In this document: positions 1 through 7,808 of the stretch, piece by piece
How the letters are laid out: each line of letters opens with the position of its first letter
How positions within the stretch are numbered: position 1 is the first letter of the stretch
DNA from: Dyella_B sp035503745
GTDB lineage: Bacteria > Pseudomonadota > Gammaproteobacteria > Xanthomonadales > Rhodanobacteraceae
DNA: 64,000 bases
Direction: 5' to 3'
Assembly: GCF_035503745.1 (NCBI RefSeq)
Contig: NZ_DATJTC010000028.1
Span: 1-64,000, forward strand
The notes under the pieces: generated by a model
Databases searched by the model: none
What the model saw: only the letters and a program-made list of their open reading frames with translations
Told to the model about the DNA's origin: nothing
Program-made: the position numbers and the translations under genes

Positions 1-636
1 ACGCGGGACCTGGTTTCCAGGTTGGCGCAAAACCTGGCCCCTATTGAGCCCAATGCTGTAGCAAAGCGCATTGGCCGGGCCCTGATGCAGGGACTGGGCA
101 CAAGCACCCTTGTGCTTGTGGCGCTCTACGGCGTGCGCGGGGATATGCCGGCCATGATGGCCAAGCCGCTCTTCTGGCTCAAACTCCTGTTTCCCCTGGC
201 CATCATCGTACCGGCGCTCAAACTGACGGAGCGGCTTGGGCAACCGGGTGTTCCAACCAAGCGAGCGTGGATAACGGTTCTCTTGCCTATCCTGACCTTG
301 TGGATGACCGCAGCAATTGTTTTGCTGTTCACCCCCCGCGGTTACCGTTTGGAACTCATGCTGGGATCAACCTGGAGGGTGAGTACGGTCAATATCGTGC
401 TTCTTTCGCTACCGCCATTGGGTGCGGCGATGAAGTCCATGCAGGGACTTGCGCCGACCCAACTCGCGCTGGCTGGCGCCGGCGTGGGTCTGCTGGCAGG
501 TGCGGAAGGCGTACTGGTGTACACGCTTTATGGCGTGGAGATGTCAGTGCCTTTCTGGGGCATCTGGTACGTATTAGCGATCGGAATAACCACCATCATC
601 GGCGCGCTTCTGGGTCCAAAGCTCCTGGATTGGTAG
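1..636 (+). CDS. nrsF: NrsF/DUF1109 anti-sigma-like membrane protein, 5' end outside window
   Basis: The frame is open from base 1 and reads TRDLVSRLAQNLAPIEP before a TTG at 22, which matches the normal N-terminus of this family, so the true start lies left of the window. The rest shows about six hydrophobic helices with the family's conserved PLFWLKLLFPL and VPFWGIWYVLAI segments. NrsF proteins are inner-membrane negative regulators of SigF-type ECF sigma factors and are normally encoded directly downstream of the sigma gene; the sigma gene is therefore expected just upstream of this window (inference). It converges on bufC (stop at 668), with about 30 bases between. A paralogue lies at 2617-3258. 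Confidence 0.85.
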   Translation, partial: TRDLVSRLAQNLAPIEPNAVAKRIGRALMQGLGTSTLVLVALYGVRGDMPAMMAKPLFWLKLLFPLAIIVPALKLTERLGQPGVPTKRAWITVLLPILTLWMTAAIVLLFTPRGYRLELMLGSTWRVSTVNIVLLSLPPLGAAMKSMQGLAPTQLALAGAGVGLLAGAEGVLVYTLYGVEMSVPFWGIWYVLAIGITTIIGALLGPKLLDW

Positions 637-667
637 CCATACCCGCGCATGGCGTCGCGCTTGCGAC

Positions 668-1441
668 CTAAGCCATCGGCGGGCGCTTCTCGACTTGGGC
701 AATGGCACCGGCCATCAGAAGCGAGGAAACACAGTGGCCCAGATCCATGCCCGGTTCGCGCCCTAATGCCTGGTTGGCGGCCGATTCGAGATCGCACCCG
801 TCGGCACACGCATCGAGGAACGCACAAGCGCCGATCGAAATGGGCTGCCAAACCACCTTGCTCGAAGGCCGTGCAAGCAGCGCCCCCTCGCCTTCCCAAA
901 CCAGATCGGCGGGAACGTCCACGCCCTCCCGATTCGCTCGCCAGATGGTGTAGGCCGGTTCATGCGCAAACCAACGCCAGCGGGCCGCCGGATGCACACG
1001 AAGCCTCGCCCGCTCCAGCTCTTGCGGCGATGCCGCCGCCAGATCGCCCACTGTCACATGCGCCTCATCGAGCGCGCTATGCGCCTCTACCCAGAAATAA
1101 TCGAGTCGAGCGACGCCAGGCAGATAGGGCAAGGATTCGGCGGGTTCGAACGCGGCCAGAAAATCGGGAAACGTATTGCCGTAATGCAATAGCTGCGTCT
1201 GTGTCGGTGGCGATTGAGCCGCATACTCGGCAGCCGCCGCCCGAAACCACTCCTTGCCCACAAGGCGCATGACAGCGGGAAAATTCGCTTCCAACGCGTC
1301 CACGCACCCTTGGAAGACCGTGTTTCGGTACACCGCAAACCCTGGTTGGGCCGCCATGGCCGCCACGCGACTGTCATGCGGCGCTCGACCGTAGAGAGCA
1401 TCCACAAACGCATCCTGAAACGAGGCCAGCGAAGGCGTCAT
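668..1441 (-). CDS. bufC: DUF2063/BufC-type partner protein of the MNIO enzyme (first copy)
   Basis: A 257-residue protein with the DUF2063 N-terminal helical domain: an opening FQDAFVDALYG, then GFAVYRNTVFQGCVDALEANFPAVMRLVG, a pattern typical of this family. Members are encoded immediately after DUF692 enzymes and are thought to present the precursor peptide or assist the enzyme (BufC/HvfC). The ATG overlaps the stop of bufB by four bases (ATGA), so the two are translationally coupled. It lacks a nearby precursor gene, unlike the second copy at 9106-9855. The older database label 'putative DNA-binding domain' is probably misleading. Confidence 0.85.
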   Translation of the reverse strand: MTPSLASFQDAFVDALYGRAPHDSRVAAMAAQPGFAVYRNTVFQGCVDALEANFPAVMRLVGKEWFRAAAAEYAAQSPPTQTQLLHYGNTFPDFLAAFEPAESLPYLPGVARLDYFWVEAHSALDEAHVTVGDLAAASPQELERARLRVHPAARWRWFAHEPAYTIWRANREGVDVPADLVWEGEGALLARPSSKVVWQPISIGACAFLDACADGCDLESAANQALGREPGMDLGHCVSSLLMAGAIAQVEKRPPMA

Positions 1442-2292
1442 GCCGCCACTCCCACCGATGCCCCATCAAGTACCGACTGCGCGCGCCTGCGTTCGTCCAG
1501 CAGGATAGGGAACTGCGGCACCTTGTCGTCCCGCTCGATCAGCACAGGACGCGGGCCGATCCGATCGATCAGGTACTGATAGAGGCTCCAAACGCCCTCG
1601 TTGATCGCCGCATCGTGAGAGTCGATCAACAGCATGCCATCGGCGTCGGCGCTGTGGCCGGCCAGGTGGATCTCCATGACGGCATCGGCCGCAATGGCGT
1701 CAAGGTAGCTCATCGGGTCGATGGTTAGATTGTGGGCGCTGACGAATACATTGTTGATATCCACCAGCAGGCCGCACCCCGTACGGCGCACGACTTCGCT
1801 TAAAAAGTCGGTTTCGCTCCAGTCGTGCCCCGGAATGGTCAGATAATGCGTGGGATTTTCAATCGCCATGCGACGACCCAGGGTATCCTGCGTCCGACCG
1901 ATGTTTGCGCACACCCTCGACAACGCTTCCTGCGTACGCGGAAATGGCAAAAGGTCGGGGTGATACTGATCTCGCCATGCCGACCACGCCAGGTGTTCGG
2001 ACACCAGCGCCGGTTCAACACGTTCTATTAAGGTCTTCAGACGCTGCAAATGCGCGGCATCGGGCTCCTTGTCTGCTGCGAGCGACAGCGATACCCCGTG
2101 CAGCGACAAAGGGTGGCGCGACCTGATCGTCTCAAGCCATGCAAGCCGGGGACCGCCGTCCACCATGTAGTTTTCGGGATGAACCTCGAACCACAAGCCG
2201 TGCTGCGCTACGGCATACGCGTCTTCATAGTGCTGCGGCTTCAGGCCGAGGCCGGCGCCGAGGGCACTGCTTGTGAGGTGTGGCAAGACCAT
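1438..2292 (-). CDS. bufB: MNIO (DUF692) iron oxidative enzyme, BufB-like (first copy)
   Basis: A 284-residue TIM-barrel enzyme of the multinuclear non-heme iron oxidative family, which modifies cysteines of RiPP precursors. Conserved stations are visible in order: GLGLKPQHY near the start, SLHGVSLSL, SEHLAWS, AIENPTHYL, LLVDINNVFVSAHN, EIHLAGH and DSHDAAI, which supply the His, Asp and Glu metal ligands. I prefer the ATG at 2292 because its length then matches the paralogue (283 residues); an in-frame GTG at 2331 would add 13 residues but leaves a leader of only about 15 bases from the predicted promoter. It forms a bicistron with bufC. No bufA-like small Cys-rich ORF is present upstream, so its substrate may be encoded elsewhere, possibly by bufA at 10757. 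Confidence 0.9.
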   Translation of the reverse strand: MVLPHLTSSALGAGLGLKPQHYEDAYAVAQHGLWFEVHPENYMVDGGPRLAWLETIRSRHPLSLHGVSLSLAADKEPDAAHLQRLKTLIERVEPALVSEHLAWSAWRDQYHPDLLPFPRTQEALSRVCANIGRTQDTLGRRMAIENPTHYLTIPGHDWSETDFLSEVVRRTGCGLLVDINNVFVSAHNLTIDPMSYLDAIAADAVMEIHLAGHSADADGMLLIDSHDAAINEGVWSLYQYLIDRIGPRPVLIERDDKVPQFPILLDERRRAQSVLDGASVGVAA

Positions 2293-2353
2293 GGCGATGC
2301 CTGCGATAGGGGCGGCGGTATCCGTCACCACGCGTCGGTGACCCAGCGTTTAA

Positions 2354-2379
2354 TTCGTTTGCATGAACCCATCGGTTAC
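2354..2379 (-). promoter_or_regulatory. Predicted SigF-type ECF promoter for bufB-bufC (first copy)
   Basis: On the minus strand GTAACC (2379-2374) is followed by exactly 16 bases and CGAA (2357-2354). This equals the GTAACC-N16-CGAA pattern I recall for Caulobacter SigF promoters and recurs at seven other intergenic sites in the first 11.3 kb. The predicted transcript start would be near 2346. Confidence 0.75.
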
Positions 2380-2424
2380 ACGGCGAAAAACACCGTAAAC
2401 CCACGGCAAAACAGCCTCAACGCT

Positions 2425-2449
2425 GTAACCGACCGGCCCCCTACCCGAA
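2425..2449 (+). promoter_or_regulatory. Predicted SigF-type ECF promoter for nrsF (second copy), 15-base spacer
   Basis: GTAACC (2425-2430), 15 bases, then CGAA (2446-2449) on the plus strand, about 165 bases upstream of the second nrsF. It is divergent from the bufB promoter 50 bases away. The spacer is one base shorter than in most other sites, as in the beta-propeller promoter at 4710. Confidence 0.6.
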
Positions 2450-2616
2450 CTTAATGGCAACAGCGGCATGCTTGGGTCTTCCGGATGCCGCCGGCAAATG
2501 CCGGTGCGTGGCTCAAGCCACTCGCCGCTCGATCGCGAAATGATCCGACCTGCGGTAGGCGTTTGCTGCGCTTTGCTTGATCGCCAACATGAAGACAGTC
2601 ACCTGAACCCGATGCC

Positions 2617-3258
2617 ATGAACACTGACCTCCTCGTCTCGCTACTTGCCACGGACATCGCGCCCGCGCGCGGAGACATCGTTAAGCGCTATTTGAGCGCA
2701 TCGCTGCTCGTGGCATACATCTGCGCCTGCACGCTTGCGCTCGTCGGCTACGGGCTGCGGCCGGACATGGCGGCCATGTTGGTGACGCCCCTCTTTTGGC
2801 TCAAACTCGCGCTGCCGCTGTCTCTGGCCGCTGGCGCATACATGATGCTTGAACGGCTGGTCAGGCCAGGCCAAGCCGTGGGACGGCGGTGGACCGGCAT
2901 TGCGATACCCATCCTGTTTGTCTGGCTCGCGGCGTTGACCGTGCTCTGGGAAGCACCCGATGGCCTGCGCGCATCGCTGCTGATGGGCAAGACGTGGCGC
3001 ACATGCCCGTTCAATATCGCGCTTCTATCCATGCCCTGCCTGTGCGCGGTGCTTTTCGCCGCCCGGCAACTCGCGCCCACGCATCGCACCCTCGCGGGCG
3101 CCGTCGCCGGGCTACTTGCCGGAGCACTTGGCACGCTTGCCTACTGCCTGCATTGTCCCGAAATGGGCGTGCCGTTCTGGGCCACCTGGTACCTGCTTGG
3201 CATGGCTATCCCCACCGTCACGGGAGCCTTCCTCGGCAGGCAGCTTTTGCGTTGGTGA
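2617..3258 (+). CDS. nrsF: Second NrsF/DUF1109 anti-sigma-like membrane protein
   Basis: 213 residues, about six transmembrane helices, colinear with the protein at 1-636: MAAMLVTPLFWLKLALPL, FNIALLSMPCLCAVL and VPFWATWYLLGMAIPTVTGAFLG match the family's conserved blocks. The expected role is membrane sequestration of a SigF-type ECF sigma factor. Unlike a canonical nrsF it has no sigma gene beside it; upstream lies the divergent bufB. A SigF-type site sits at 2425-2449, so it may act as an additional feedback inhibitor (inference). The start ATG has no strong ribosome binding site. Confidence 0.85.
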   Translation: MNTDLLVSLLATDIAPARGDIVKRYLSASLLVAYICACTLALVGYGLRPDMAAMLVTPLFWLKLALPLSLAAGAYMMLERLVRPGQAVGRRWTGIAIPILFVWLAALTVLWEAPDGLRASLLMGKTWRTCPFNIALLSMPCLCAVLFAARQLAPTHRTLAGAVAGLLAGALGTLAYCLHCPEMGVPFWATWYLLGMAIPTVTGAFLGRQLLRW

Positions 3259-3412
3259 TACACGTCCGTGGAACCCAGCGCCGCGGGATCGTCGAGAACG
3301 TGGAGCAGACCCTCGCCATGCGTCCATGGCGAAGGCCCCGGACCGACGAAGTGAGCACCTTCGCGATAATCTGGTGGTGACGCGTTTCAGCTGTCCTACG
3401 GAGTAAGACACC

Positions 3413-3796
3413 ATGCGTACCTTAGTCGCTTCGCGGATCGGTGCAGCCTGTTACGCTGCCTGGGGCATTTTCCACTGCAAGGTGGCCTACGACATTTATC
3501 GTTTGGGAACGCATCAGGCCGCGCTCGCGCAAGGCCGGCTTTACCAGCTCGCCGCCTACATGCTCAGTATTGCCGTGTTCGCCGTGGCGATCGCGGCACG
3601 ATACAACTGGCGCAACGATCGACGCGGATACTGGTTGAACCTGTGCGTCGTGGGATGGGCCGATGCGATCTGGGTAGCGGTGGTGGTACTACCCGGCTAC
3701 GTCGACCTTTTTCGCGGTCTTCTTCCGCCCGCCATCTATGTGGCGGGCGCTTTGCTGACGACCTACGCGCAGCATCGGCGGTCAGGGCCGGCCTGA
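3413..3796 (+). CDS. Small four-helix membrane protein of unknown function
   Basis: 127 residues with about four hydrophobic segments (around 7-20, 45-62, 74-92 and 98-118). I do not recognise the family. The start at 3413 is supported by CGGAG eight bases upstream. It follows nrsF by 154 bases in the same orientation and no separate SigF-type site was found, so cotranscription with nrsF is possible. Its last 15 bases overlap the 3' end of the convergent DUF1223 gene. Confidence 0.65.
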   Translation: MRTLVASRIGAACYAAWGIFHCKVAYDIYRLGTHQAALAQGRLYQLAAYMLSIAVFAVAIAARYNWRNDRRGYWLNLCVVGWADAIWVAVVVLPGYVDLFRGLLPPAIYVAGALLTTYAQHRRSGPA

Positions 3797-4522
3797 GTCG
3801 CCGACCGGCTCCACCGACGCACTCAAGATATCTCCGCCATTTTGCACTTGAACGAGCACGGCGGTTTGAAGTCCCGCGAGTGAAGGCGCCGGCAGCGAAA
3901 ACGCCGCATCGTCCCCACGCCACTCCCCGAGTCGCACCAGTTCGCGCACGACATTGCGCTGATCGAGCGTGCGACCGCCGTTTTCGCCGCCGCCAATGGG
4001 CACGTGCAGCGTGCGCGGATCATAGCGCACCAACCACACCTCGCTCGGCTCCAGAGGCCGCGTGGATGCCTTGATCTGGACATGATTGGCGGACGGCCAA
4101 ACGATGGATGGCCCCGAACTCTGCGCTTCGCTTATGGCTTCATTCAATTCAAAGCGATTATTGCCAACAAGGTCCGCATGGCCATTCACATAGACCTGGG
4201 GTGTCCAAACGGTATCGCGGTGGCGGTAGTGGGCGTAGCGCCACTGTCGCTGTGTATAGGCATCCGTAGCGAAGGTGTCTTTCCACCCCAGATCATCCCA
4301 ATAGGTGACACCAAAGGACAAGGCAAGCACGTGAGGGTTGCCCGCGACCGCGTTGAGGTTTTCTTCGGCCGGCGGGCACGAAGAACAGCCCTGGCTTTGG
4401 AAAAGCTCGACGACGGTGAGGTTGTTCGTGTCTACGCCCGAAGGGCTCTGCGCCCACGCAGAAGGATACAGAAACCACGCGCAGAGCGCCGCAGATAGGT
4501 AGTAAGGCCGTCTTTTCGTCAT
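3782..4522 (-). CDS. Secreted DUF1223 thioredoxin-fold-like protein
   Basis: 246 residues from ATG 4522, with a signal peptide (about residues 1-25, ending SAWAQ). After it comes TVVELFQSQGCSSCPPAEEN, the CxxC signature of the DUF1223 family, then the conserved WDDLGWKDTFA and TPQVYVNGH blocks. The fold is thioredoxin-like, and these proteins are assumed to act as periplasmic thiol or metal-related proteins; the substrate is unknown. A GTG at 4555 would give an 11-residue longer form. A SigF-type promoter lies about 60 bases upstream, which ties it to the bufferin-like regulon. Confidence 0.85.
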   Translation of the reverse strand: MTKRRPYYLSAALCAWFLYPSAWAQSPSGVDTNNLTVVELFQSQGCSSCPPAEENLNAVAGNPHVLALSFGVTYWDDLGWKDTFATDAYTQRQWRYAHYRHRDTVWTPQVYVNGHADLVGNNRFELNEAISEAQSSGPSIVWPSANHVQIKASTRPLEPSEVWLVRYDPRTLHVPIGGGENGGRTLDQRNVVRELVRLGEWRGDDAAFSLPAPSLAGLQTAVLVQVQNGGDILSASVEPVGDSGRP

Positions 4523-4582
4523 GGAACACCGCAGGTTTGTGTGGCACCGAGTCACGCGCGGCCGCAGCCGCCCGTAGGATGT

Positions 4583-4608
4583 TTCGTCGATTCATGCAGA
4601 TAAGTTAC
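4583..4608 (-). promoter_or_regulatory. Predicted SigF-type ECF promoter for the DUF1223 gene
   Basis: Minus strand GTAACT (4608-4603), 16 bases, CGAA (4586-4583). One base of the -35 box differs from GTAACC. The predicted start point is near 4575, leaving a leader of about 53 bases. Confidence 0.7.
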
Positions 4609-4709
4609 AGGGTGCCTGCACCAAGCCGCCGATGCAGTGGTTTTGTCATGTGCAAATTTCGTGATGACGATACACGCATCACAAATAGCGCCATGAATCA
4701 CTCCTCGAT

Positions 4710-4734
4710 GTAACCGAGTTCGCCCATTCCCGAA
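4710..4734 (+). promoter_or_regulatory. Predicted SigF-type ECF promoter for the secreted beta-propeller gene
   Basis: GTAACC (4710-4715), 15 bases, CGAA (4731-4734). It lies about 95 bases upstream of the ATG at 4828 and 102 bases from the divergent site at 4583-4608. Confidence 0.6.
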
Positions 4735-4827
4735 GTGATCCACGGCCGACATGCACGGTCGTGGGAAGTAACCCTTCGCGGCAACACACGCTGCCGCAAT
4801 TACTCACGTTTACAACGAGGAACAACC

Positions 4828-5874
4828 ATGAAAATGGCAATCTATGGATCGGCGTTGCTCGCGTTGATGGTCGCAAGCGCAGTCAATGCACAGAGCAATG
4901 GTTGGAACGACGGTGATCTCATTGTCACCGCATCGAACACGGCCAGTAATCAGCTGCTGGTGTACAACACCCAGGGAACGCTGGTGGAGCAGTCAAAAAC
5001 GGGCGGCGCCGGCGGCGTAACCGGCAATTCCGGCGGCATTGCGCAGAATCGCGATCTACTTGCCGTCGTCAACTTCGGATCGGGCAACGTCTCCATCTTC
5101 CAAAAAGGTGGCGATCGGGTGCCGCTGCAGCTGGAAAAGCTTGTCCCGGCGATTACCAACCCGGTAAGCGTCGCATTTGGCCGCAATCATCTTTATATTC
5201 TTACCACCACGCATATCGAATCGCATCTCATCGACCGCAATGGCGTAAGCGCCCAGGCCGACGGCGAAGCACAGCTTGTGATGGCGGACGGTTCGGCAGC
5301 GCAAGTAGGTGTACTCAGAGGGCAACTGATTCTTGCCGAAAAGAGCAACGCCATTGAAACGGTCAACCTGACCGATGATGGCGCGGTATCGGGCGCCACC
5401 CAACTGGTGGCCAACATCCCCGCTAACGTCAATACGCCATTTGGGCTTGCCACGCGCGGCAATGACGCTTACGTAAGCATCGCGCACGCCAACGAGATCA
5501 GCCTGGTTCGCAACGATGCAGTCTTGACGGTGACCGGATCGGGCACGCAGTTGGCGCCGTGCTGGGTGACGCTCGATGGCCCGTTCCTGTTCTCGGCCAA
5601 CTCGCCGAGCCATTCGGTTTCCCGCTTCGCCGTTTACGGCCAGAAAATCATCCTGGATGCGGAAGTGGTGGCGACCTTCAACGGCAATCCGACCGACATC
5701 ACCTACCGCGATGGCCTCGCCGCCGTCGTCGACGCCAACGGATCGGTCTCGCACGTATCCATCTTCAACGTTGATGGCGACGGAGATTTCAACCTCAAGA
5801 GCAGTGTCACTATCAACAATGTCGCTACCAACGGTATCGCCATTGTCCGGAACGACGGCCGCTTCAACTATTAG
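4828..5874 (+). CDS. Secreted beta-propeller protein
   Basis: 348 residues starting at ATG 4828, preceded by ACGAGG. A signal peptide is clear (MKMAIYGSALLALMVASAVNA, cut before QSNG). The mature part is a run of about seven roughly 45-residue blades with the feel of NHL/lactonase-like propellers: LIVTASNTASNQLLVYN, LAVVNFGSGNVSIFQ, VAFGRNHLYILTT, FSANSPSHSVSRFAVYG. No catalytic motif is evident. It sits inside the SigF-type regulon and is followed by a strong hairpin at 5892-5925, so it is probably monocistronic. The role is unknown; a periplasmic scaffold or binding protein is plausible. Confidence 0.75.
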   Translation: MKMAIYGSALLALMVASAVNAQSNGWNDGDLIVTASNTASNQLLVYNTQGTLVEQSKTGGAGGVTGNSGGIAQNRDLLAVVNFGSGNVSIFQKGGDRVPLQLEKLVPAITNPVSVAFGRNHLYILTTTHIESHLIDRNGVSAQADGEAQLVMADGSAAQVGVLRGQLILAEKSNAIETVNLTDDGAVSGATQLVANIPANVNTPFGLATRGNDAYVSIAHANEISLVRNDAVLTVTGSGTQLAPCWVTLDGPFLFSANSPSHSVSRFAVYGQKIILDAEVVATFNGNPTDITYRDGLAAVVDANGSVSHVSIFNVDGDGDFNLKSSVTINNVATNGIAIVRNDGRFNY

Positions 5875-5891
5875 TCGCGTTTCGTGTCCAT

Positions 5892-5925
5892 GCCGTACTG
5901 GGGAAGGCATACTCCCCAGTACGGC
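5892..5925 (+). terminator. Perfect 13-bp hairpin after the beta-propeller gene
   Basis: Arms at 5892-5904 and 5913-5925 are exact reverse complements with an 8-base loop. No T-run follows, so it may act as an mRNA 3' stabiliser or weak terminator rather than a classical intrinsic terminator. Confidence 0.55.
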
Positions 5926-5979
5926 GCTCTCTTGCTTCGTCCAGGCAGCCCATCCTGGCGGGGCTTCCTATTGCCGTTT

Positions 5980-6005
5980 GTAACTTCTCGCCCGGCAAGA
6001 CCGAA
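5980..6005 (+). promoter_or_regulatory. Predicted SigF-type ECF promoter for the YkgJ-like gene
   Basis: GTAACT (5980-5985), 16 bases, CGAA (6002-6005). This placement rules out the longer in-frame start at 5884 and supports ATG 6034. Confidence 0.7.
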
Positions 6006-6033
6006 CAAACCATACAGGCCACCCGGGGAAGCC

Positions 6034-6825
6034 ATGTCCGATTTCAATTTCAGCTGCACGCAGTGCGGCAAGTGCTGCCACAACCTGAGGCTTCCCCTTA
6101 CGCACTCGGAGGCCTCGGCCTGGTTGCAGCGCGGCGGAACCGTTGAGATCCTGTGCGAGGCGATTCCCTGGGTCACCGAGCCGGCTCTTTCAGACGCGCC
6201 CGCCATGCATAAGCGCCGTCGCTCCTTTCTCGCCTGCAGCGGGGAGTTGCCCATACGGGTCATCGTCATACTCACGGCAACGTTCGAGGGTGCCTGCCCT
6301 CACCTTGGCCGCGACATGCGGTGTGGCATCTATGACCATCGACCGCACGTTTGCCGCATCTACCCGGCCGAGGTCAACCCCTTTATCGCCCTCTCGCCCA
6401 GCCACAAGCAGTGCCCACCGGAGGCATGGGCATCCCCAACGCCCTTCATGCGCGCCAACCAGGTCGTGGACGCTCAGACACAGTTGCATATGTCGCTGCT
6501 ACGCCATGGCGACCAGCTCGACACAGGCATCAAGGCGTGGATCTGCCGGGAATTGGGTATCCGCAGCACCAGCTTGTCGAATGAAGGCTTCATGGCTCAT
6601 TGTCCTTCCCGTGAGGCACTCCTGTCCCTGCTGCAGAACATTCCACCTGACGTAGATGGCATGCCATCGCAGAATGATTGGTCGATGGTAACCAATCAAG
6701 CAGCAACCTTTGACGCGCTGGGCCGGGCCGGAGCCAAGCCCGTGTATGCGGGATCGCTCGCGAGCGGACCTTCGCAATACTTGGGCTTTCGCCCCGACGC
6801 GCCGCCGATGGAGGGGCCGGTTTAG
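6034..6825 (+). CDS. YkgJ-type Cys-cluster protein (zinc/iron-chelating domain)
   Basis: 263 residues. The N-terminus has CTQCGKCCHN (about residues 7-16), then ACPHL and MRCGIYDHRPHVCRIYP, the Cys pattern of the YkgJ/UPF0153 CxxCxxCC domain that binds zinc or an Fe-S cluster. The C-terminal half has no recognisable domain. It is preceded by its own SigF-type promoter and followed after 62 bases by the secreted hydrolase gene, which has no separate site and is probably cotranscribed. Its presence in a metal-linked regulon is consistent with metal binding; the exact function is not known. Confidence 0.8.
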   Translation: MSDFNFSCTQCGKCCHNLRLPLTHSEASAWLQRGGTVEILCEAIPWVTEPALSDAPAMHKRRRSFLACSGELPIRVIVILTATFEGACPHLGRDMRCGIYDHRPHVCRIYPAEVNPFIALSPSHKQCPPEAWASPTPFMRANQVVDAQTQLHMSLLRHGDQLDTGIKAWICRELGIRSTSLSNEGFMAHCPSREALLSLLQNIPPDVDGMPSQNDWSMVTNQAATFDALGRAGAKPVYAGSLASGPSQYLGFRPDAPPMEGPV

Positions 6826-6887
6826 CCGGTAATCAACCGAAACACATAGCATCCCGCAGATACGAAAAGTCATTCAAAGGAGTTTCC

Positions 6888-7667
6888 ATGCGTCCCGTGC
6901 TCGCTCTTATGGTTTCCACGCTTTTTGCCTTCGGTGGCTTGGCGATGTCCAACCCCGCCAAGGCCGCCACGACTCCGGACGTTCACTCGGCAAGGACATC
7001 CGACGTGACCTTCAAGGCGGCCGATGGGGTGAAGATTTATGGCAGGTACTATCATGCCGCCTCACCCAAGGCACTTATTGTGCTCTTTCATCAAGCGCAC
7101 TCCAGCAAGGATGAATATAAAACCATTGCACCGCGGCTTGTCGCAGCCGGATACAGCGCACTTGCCATCGATCAACGCTCCGGCGGCAACTTGTACGGCC
7201 CGAATCAAACTGTCCAGGCATTAGGCCGATCCGCCGATTATCTGGATGCGAAACGCGATCTTGAGGCGGCCCTTTCCTTCGCCGAAACGCAGAAGCTTCC
7301 CATCATTCTTTGGGGAAGCAGCTATTCCGCGTCGCTGACCGTGGTGGTGGCCTCCGAGCACGTCAACGAAATCCGCGGCCTGGCCGTGTTTTCACCTGGC
7401 GAGTACTTTGACCAATCGCCGACCATGATTCGCACCGCTGCGTCGAAAATCACCGTCCCCTTCTTTGTAACCTCTTCAAAAGACCCCGAAGAAGTGGCTG
7501 CGGCGAAGGCCATCCTGGCAGCGTCGCCTTCGACACTGAAGGTTCAGTACGTACCCGTCACCGGCGGTGTACATGGATCTTCCACCTTGATTCCAAGCCG
7601 CAATCCCGCCGGGGCCGAAGACAACTGGAAAGCCATCCTGGGGTTCCTTGGCCGGCTCAATCTCTAA
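6888..7667 (+). CDS. Exported alpha/beta hydrolase (dienelactone hydrolase-like)
   Basis: 259 residues with a signal peptide (about 1-27, ending AKA). The fold markers are LIVLFHQAHSSKDEY (oxyanion region), YSALAIDQRSGG, the nucleophile elbow WGSSYSAS (Gly-x-Ser-x-x type), and a late GGVHGSS carrying the catalytic His. The start has AAAGGAG at a good distance. It is likely the second gene of an operon with the Cys-cluster protein. The substrate cannot be predicted. The hairpin at 7690-7720 probably ends the transcript. Confidence 0.8.
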   Translation: MRPVLALMVSTLFAFGGLAMSNPAKAATTPDVHSARTSDVTFKAADGVKIYGRYYHAASPKALIVLFHQAHSSKDEYKTIAPRLVAAGYSALAIDQRSGGNLYGPNQTVQALGRSADYLDAKRDLEAALSFAETQKLPIILWGSSYSASLTVVVASEHVNEIRGLAVFSPGEYFDQSPTMIRTAASKITVPFFVTSSKDPEEVAAAKAILAASPSTLKVQYVPVTGGVHGSSTLIPSRNPAGAEDNWKAILGFLGRLNL

Positions 7668-7689
7668 TTTGGGCGCAGATGCCCCATCG

Positions 7690-7720
7690 CGCACGCCGTA
7701 GCGATCGCCTACGGCGTGCG
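7690..7720. terminator. Hairpin between convergent hydrolase and doxX genes
   Basis: Arms 7690-7701 and 7709-7720 are perfect 12-base complements with a 7-base loop. No clear T-run on either side; it is probably a bidirectional transcript end. Confidence 0.5.
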
Positions 7721-7808
7721 GCGAGCCAAACCCGTAGCACTTTTGGGTCACCTTGGCGAGCAAGGCGTGCCAGGCTGCTCACGCGCTGGCACAGTCGCAT
7801 GAGCGTAT

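Noticed and set aside
2451..2678. Small minus-strand ORF containing two terminal Cys, considered as a precursor for the first bufB
   Set aside because: It has no signal peptide, spans the nrsF start and the promoter region, and lacks the CKGQ-type repeats of bufferin precursors.
3258..3412. Possible SigF-type promoter for the small membrane protein
   Set aside because: CGAA boxes exist but none has a GTAAC-like -35 at the right distance.
5884..6033. N-terminal extension of the Cys-cluster protein to 5884
   Set aside because: The predicted promoter at 5980-6005 and the hairpin at 5892-5925 lie inside it, and family members begin at the CxxC segment.
6829..6866. Possible SigF-type promoter before the exported hydrolase
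   Set aside because: GTAATC and CGAA are present but their spacing is 28 bases, far from 15-16; cotranscription with the upstream gene is simpler.
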